Shown here piece after piece: positions 7,431 to 9,560 of a stretch of 9,560 nucleotides of DNA. The notes below the pieces were generated by a model, which saw only the letters and a list, made by a program, of their open reading frames with translations, made no database searches and was not told the DNA's origin. This DNA is from an uncultured Collinsella sp. (lineage in GTDB: Bacteria; Actinomycetota; Coriobacteriia; Coriobacteriales; Coriobacteriaceae). Within the stretch, counting starts at the first letter, position 1, and each line of letters begins with the position of its first letter. The translations under genes and the position numbers were made by a program. The stretch lies in NCBI GenBank assembly GCA_902494545.1, contig CABUTP010000041.1, positions 1 to 9,560 on the forward strand, read 5' to 3'.

Positions 7431-8331
7431 GAGCCTTCGCCCCCTTGCGGCCAATGAGATGGATGATCAGGATGAAGATGAGGCTCATGCCCATCAACAG
7501 CAGACCAAGCGCCCACAGAACATCGTCCTGGGCCGATCCCTCGGCATAGACCGCCATGGACGTGGTGAGCGTGGTGGTGATGGTCGAGGCCGGCGACAGC
7601 AGCGACGTCGGCATGGCCTCGATGCCGCCGATAACCATGCGCACGGCGAGCGTCTCGCCAAAAGCGCGGGTCATACCCAGGATGACCGCGGTCATGAGCG
7701 ACGGCATGGCGGACTTGAGCACCACGTGCCAGATGGTCTGCCAACGGGTGTAGCCCAGTGCGAGCGAGCCCTGACGGTAGCTGTCGGGCACGGCGCGCAG
7801 GCCATCGACCGAAAGCGTGGTCATGGTCGGCAGGATCATGACGGCCAGCACGATGGCGCCGGGCAGGATGCCCAGGCCCGTGCTCACGTGGAAAACGCTC
7901 TTCATAAGGCCGACGACCACGTGAAAGCCGATCAGGCCAAAGACGACCGAGGGAATACCGGTCAAAAGCTCAATAAGCGGCTGAAAGACCTTAGAACCAA
8001 ACTTAGGGCTAATCTCGACCGCAAAGATGGCAGAACCGATGGCGATGGGCAGCGCGATGAGCGTGGAGAGCACCATGACCGCAAACGAGGTGACGATCAG
8101 GGGCAGGGCGCCGGTATAAGGCAGACCGTTTTCGGCCGTGTTGGCCAGGTCCCACTTGGTGCCGGTGAAGAACTCGACGACCGAAACGCCGTCCTTGAGA
8201 AAAGCCGAGAGGCCCTTTTGGGCGACCATAAAAATGAGCGCGGCAACGACAAGCGTCACGAGCGCTACGCACGCGCCCGTGACGACCAGGCCCACGTTCT
8301 CAAGGTCGCGCTTTGGCAGCTGTTTTGCCAT
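7423..8331 (-). CDS. pstC: Phosphate ABC transporter permease PstC
   Basis: Inner-membrane permease, 302 aa, partner of PstA. Six membrane segments are visible (about 13-36, 76-104, 118-143, 152-171, 209-236, 271-293). The external loop VEFFTGTKWDL (52-62) before TM2 and GIPSVVFGLIGF (125-136) are typical of PstC. The EAA-type loop that docks PstB runs about 187-229 (GSLALGYTRWQTIWHVVLKSAMP to TRAFGETLAV). The ATG at 8331 is preceded by GGAAAGG at a 6-nt spacing. It lies 24 nt after pstS with no hairpin between, and it overlaps pstA at its 3' end, so all four genes are probably one transcript. Expression of the pst operon normally rises on phosphate starvation. Confidence 0.96.
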   Translation of the reverse strand: MAKQLPKRDLENVGLVVTGACVALVTLVVAALIFMVAQKGLSAFLKDGVSVVEFFTGTKWDLANTAENGLPYTGALPLIVTSFAVMVLSTLIALPIAIGSAIFAVEISPKFGSKVFQPLIELLTGIPSVVFGLIGFHVVVGLMKSVFHVSTGLGILPGAIVLAVMILPTMTTLSVDGLRAVPDSYRQGSLALGYTRWQTIWHVVLKSAMPSLMTAVILGMTRAFGETLAVRMVIGGIEAMPTSLLSPASTITTTLTTSMAVYAEGSAQDDVLWALGLLLMGMSLIFILIIHLIGRKGAKARG

Positions 8332-8355
8332 TGCAAACCTTTCCGGGGCGGTTAC

Positions 8356-9294
8356 TTATTTAGCAGAGACCTTGCCGCTGGCGTCCTTGACGACCTTCAT
8401 GGCAGAGACGGGGATAAAGCCCTGCTCCTCGACGAGCTTGCCCTGGACGTCGTCGGAAAGCATGAACTCCAGGAAGGCCTTGGTAGCCTCGTCGGCGTCC
8501 TTTGCGCAGTACATGTGCTCGGTAGCCCAAATCTTAAAGGAGTCGTCGGTGACGTTTGCGCTCTTGGGCTCGACGCCCTCGACCTTGATGGCGTTGAACT
8601 TGGAGTCATCGAAGTGCGAGAAGTCAAGGTAGGAGATGGCGTTGTCGGTGCTGCCCATCTGAGTCTGGACGTCGCCGGACTTGTCGAGCTCGGCGTCGCC
8701 CTTAAAGTCGACTGCCTCGTCGCCAAAGACGGCAGCCTCGAAGGTGGCGCGGGTACCGGAACCGGCCTTGCGGTTGAGAACGACAATCTTGGCGTCGTCG
8801 CCGCCGACCTCCTTCCAGTTGGTGATCTGGCCGGAGAAGATGCCCTTGAGCTGCTCGAGGGACAGGTCGTCGACCTTCACGTTCTTAGAGACGACGGGAC
8901 CCATGCCCACGACGGCGACCTCGTGGTCGACGAGGTTCTTGACCTGATCGGCCTCGAGCTTGGACTCGGCGAAGACGTCGGAGTTACCGATGGTAACGGT
9001 GCCGGCGGCAACAGCGGTCAGACCTTTGCCCGAACCGTTGCCCGAGCCGGAAACGGAGACGTCGGGGTTGGCATCCATGAACTTCTCGGCAGCAGCCTCG
9101 ACGAGAGCCTGGAACGAGGAGGCACCGTCGTAGGTCACCTCGCCGGAGACGGACTCGGCAGCAGCGGCGCTGCCCTTGTCGGCGGCGTCGGATGCGCCGG
9201 AGCCGCCGCAACCAACGAGACCGAGACCGACGATGCTGACAAGACCACCAGCGAGGCCGAGGAACTGACGACGAGAATAAGCCTGATCGAGCAT
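8356..9294 (-). CDS. pstS: Phosphate-binding lipoprotein PstS with twin-arginine lipoprotein signal
   Basis: Extracellular substrate-binding protein that captures phosphate and delivers it to PstCA. The 312-aa precursor begins with a Tat motif, SRRQFL (7-12), a hydrophobic stretch (12-28) and a lipobox LVGC with Cys29 as the lipid-modified residue, so it is predicted to be exported folded and anchored to the membrane. An Ala/Gly/Ser/Asp-rich linker (30-50) follows. Likely phosphate contacts are in DGASSF (56-61), GSGNGSGKG (83-91), NSD (104-106) and RKAGSGT (175-181), matching known PstS loops. SGQITNWKEVGG (154-165) is also family-typical. The ATG at 9294 has AAAGGAAG just upstream. An ATG at 9312 is in frame but would place that site inside the gene. 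It is the first gene of the pst operon, with a long non-coding region before it. Confidence 0.96.
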   Translation of the reverse strand: MLDQAYSRRQFLGLAGGLVSIVGLGLVGCGGSGASDAADKGSAAAAESVSGEVTYDGASSFQALVEAAAEKFMDANPDVSVSGSGNGSGKGLTAVAAGTVTIGNSDVFAESKLEADQVKNLVDHEVAVVGMGPVVSKNVKVDDLSLEQLKGIFSGQITNWKEVGGDDAKIVVLNRKAGSGTRATFEAAVFGDEAVDFKGDAELDKSGDVQTQMGSTDNAISYLDFSHFDDSKFNAIKVEGVEPKSANVTDDSFKIWATEHMYCAKDADEATKAFLEFMLSDDVQGKLVEEQGFIPVSAMKVVKDASGKVSAK

Positions 9295-9319
9295 GATCTT
9301 CCTTTCGTACATGCGAATC

Positions 9320-9336
9320 GCGGGCACCCTGCCCGC
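9320..9336 (-). other. Perfect 7-bp hairpin in the pstS 5' leader
   Basis: GCGGGCA (9320-9326) and TGCCCGC (9330-9336) pair around a 3-nt loop. The hairpin ends 25 nt before the pstS start and just upstream of its ribosome-binding site. A second small stem (CGGG/CCCG, around 9367-9379) lies further upstream. These could stabilise the highly expressed pstS mRNA or affect initiation; no T-tract follows, so it is not a terminator. Confidence 0.5.
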
Positions 9337-9436
9337 TTTGCTGTTTGGAAAGATACGACCCCGACCGGGCAGCACCCGCGCCAACTGCGGTTTCTTACGG
9401 GCATTTGATAAACCCTTACCGCAAGCGCGGCAGAGC

Positions 9437-9484
9437 TTTACAAACGAATAACAATCCAGCGCCAAATATGGCGCACCTTTTACA
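9437..9484 (-). promoter_or_regulatory. Candidate promoter/operator region of the pst operon
   Basis: On the + strand TTTACA (9437-9442) and ATAACA (9448-9453) lie 11 bp apart, the spacing of PhoP-type direct repeats known in Bacillus (TTAACA-like boxes), and another TTTACA is at 9479-9484. GCGCCA/TGGCGC (9459-9464 and 9469-9474) is a perfect 6-bp dyad between them. On the - strand a competing reading is TTGGCG (9465-9460) as -35 and TGTAAA (9442-9437) as -10 with 17 bp between, each 4 of 6 to consensus. Which one is right cannot be decided from the sequence. The leader would be about 140 nt. Confidence 0.3.
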
Positions 9485-9530
9485 CCAATAAAAGCAAAGT
9501 TGGGGGTGCGGACGATTTCTTGGACCGCGC

Positions 9531-9560
9531 CTAGGCGTATCCAAGCTTCCTGCGGTACTC
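9531..9560 (-). CDS. Possible C-terminal end of another - strand gene (partial)
   Basis: Reading inward from the window edge on the - strand gives EYRRKLGYA followed by TAG at 9533-9531. The segment resembles the end of an AraC-type regulator (PxEYRR...), but nine residues are too few to assign a family or even to be sure the frame is coded. From 9295 to 9530 I see no gene, only the pstS leader and its regulatory candidates. Confidence 0.25.
   Translation of the reverse strand, partial: EYRRKLGYA

Noticed and set aside
7431..7454. TTG start for PstA at 7454
   Set aside because: It would overlap pstC by 32 nt; the GTG at 7430 has Shine-Dalgarno-like sequence and a tighter coupling overlap.
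7309..9408. A 699-codon open frame on the + strand, antisense to pstA, pstC and pstS
   Set aside because: It spans three well-supported genes in mirror frame and has a low-complexity Gly/Asp/His/Arg-rich translation. Long antisense frames are expected with GC-rich codon use.
9459..9474. GCGCCA/TGGCGC dyad as a terminator for the gene upstream of pstS
   Set aside because: The stem is only 6 bp and no real T-tract follows on the - strand; an operator is at least as likely.

Overview
The window is GC-rich and compact. Its gene content fits a Gram-positive high-GC anaerobe, most likely a coriobacterium such as Collinsella. That call is an inference from base composition, codon use, protein style (a twin-arginine lipoprotein PstS, a DtxR-type regulator, a Cof-type HAD phosphatase) and GC-rich intergenic palindromes; no marker gene is present to prove it. 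I see no rRNA, tRNA, CRISPR array or transposase gene.

Layout, left to right. A P1B-type (Zn2+/Cd2+/Pb2+-class) metal-efflux ATPase runs on the + strand up to 1933; its N-terminus lies outside the window. From 1934 to 2214 there is a non-coding stretch between convergent genes, dominated by a very long, nearly continuous hairpin (1950-2076). Next, on the - strand, come a short DtxR/MntR-type metal-dependent repressor (2215-2604) and an AT-rich upstream region with repeated ACTTT/AAAGT half-sites. An ABC-F ATPase (3570-5429) and a Cof-type HAD phosphatase (2793-3563) follow as a - strand pair separated by 6 nt and closed by a terminator. The rest is a phosphate-uptake operon on the - strand in the order pstS-pstC-pstA-pstB (9294 down to 5635), ended by a strong intrinsic terminator. 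The last ~30 bases may hold the C-terminus of another - strand gene.

How the genes work together. PstS captures phosphate outside the membrane, PstC and PstA form the channel, and PstB powers it. No phoU follows pstB before the terminator, so the PhoU/PhoR-PhoB functions, if present, are encoded elsewhere. The metal ATPase and the DtxR-type regulator are neighbours but convergent, so a regulatory link is only a guess. The ABC-F protein probably acts on the ribosome. Its upstream region holds a hairpin whose descending arm is perfectly complementary over 10 nt to the ABC-F Shine-Dalgarno region, which could be an expression switch if that segment is transcribed.

The best candidates for something undescribed are the 127-nt rod-like palindrome (1950-2076) and the hairpin/anti-Shine-Dalgarno arrangement before the ABC-F gene. 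No novel protein-coding system is visible; the proteins all belong to known families.
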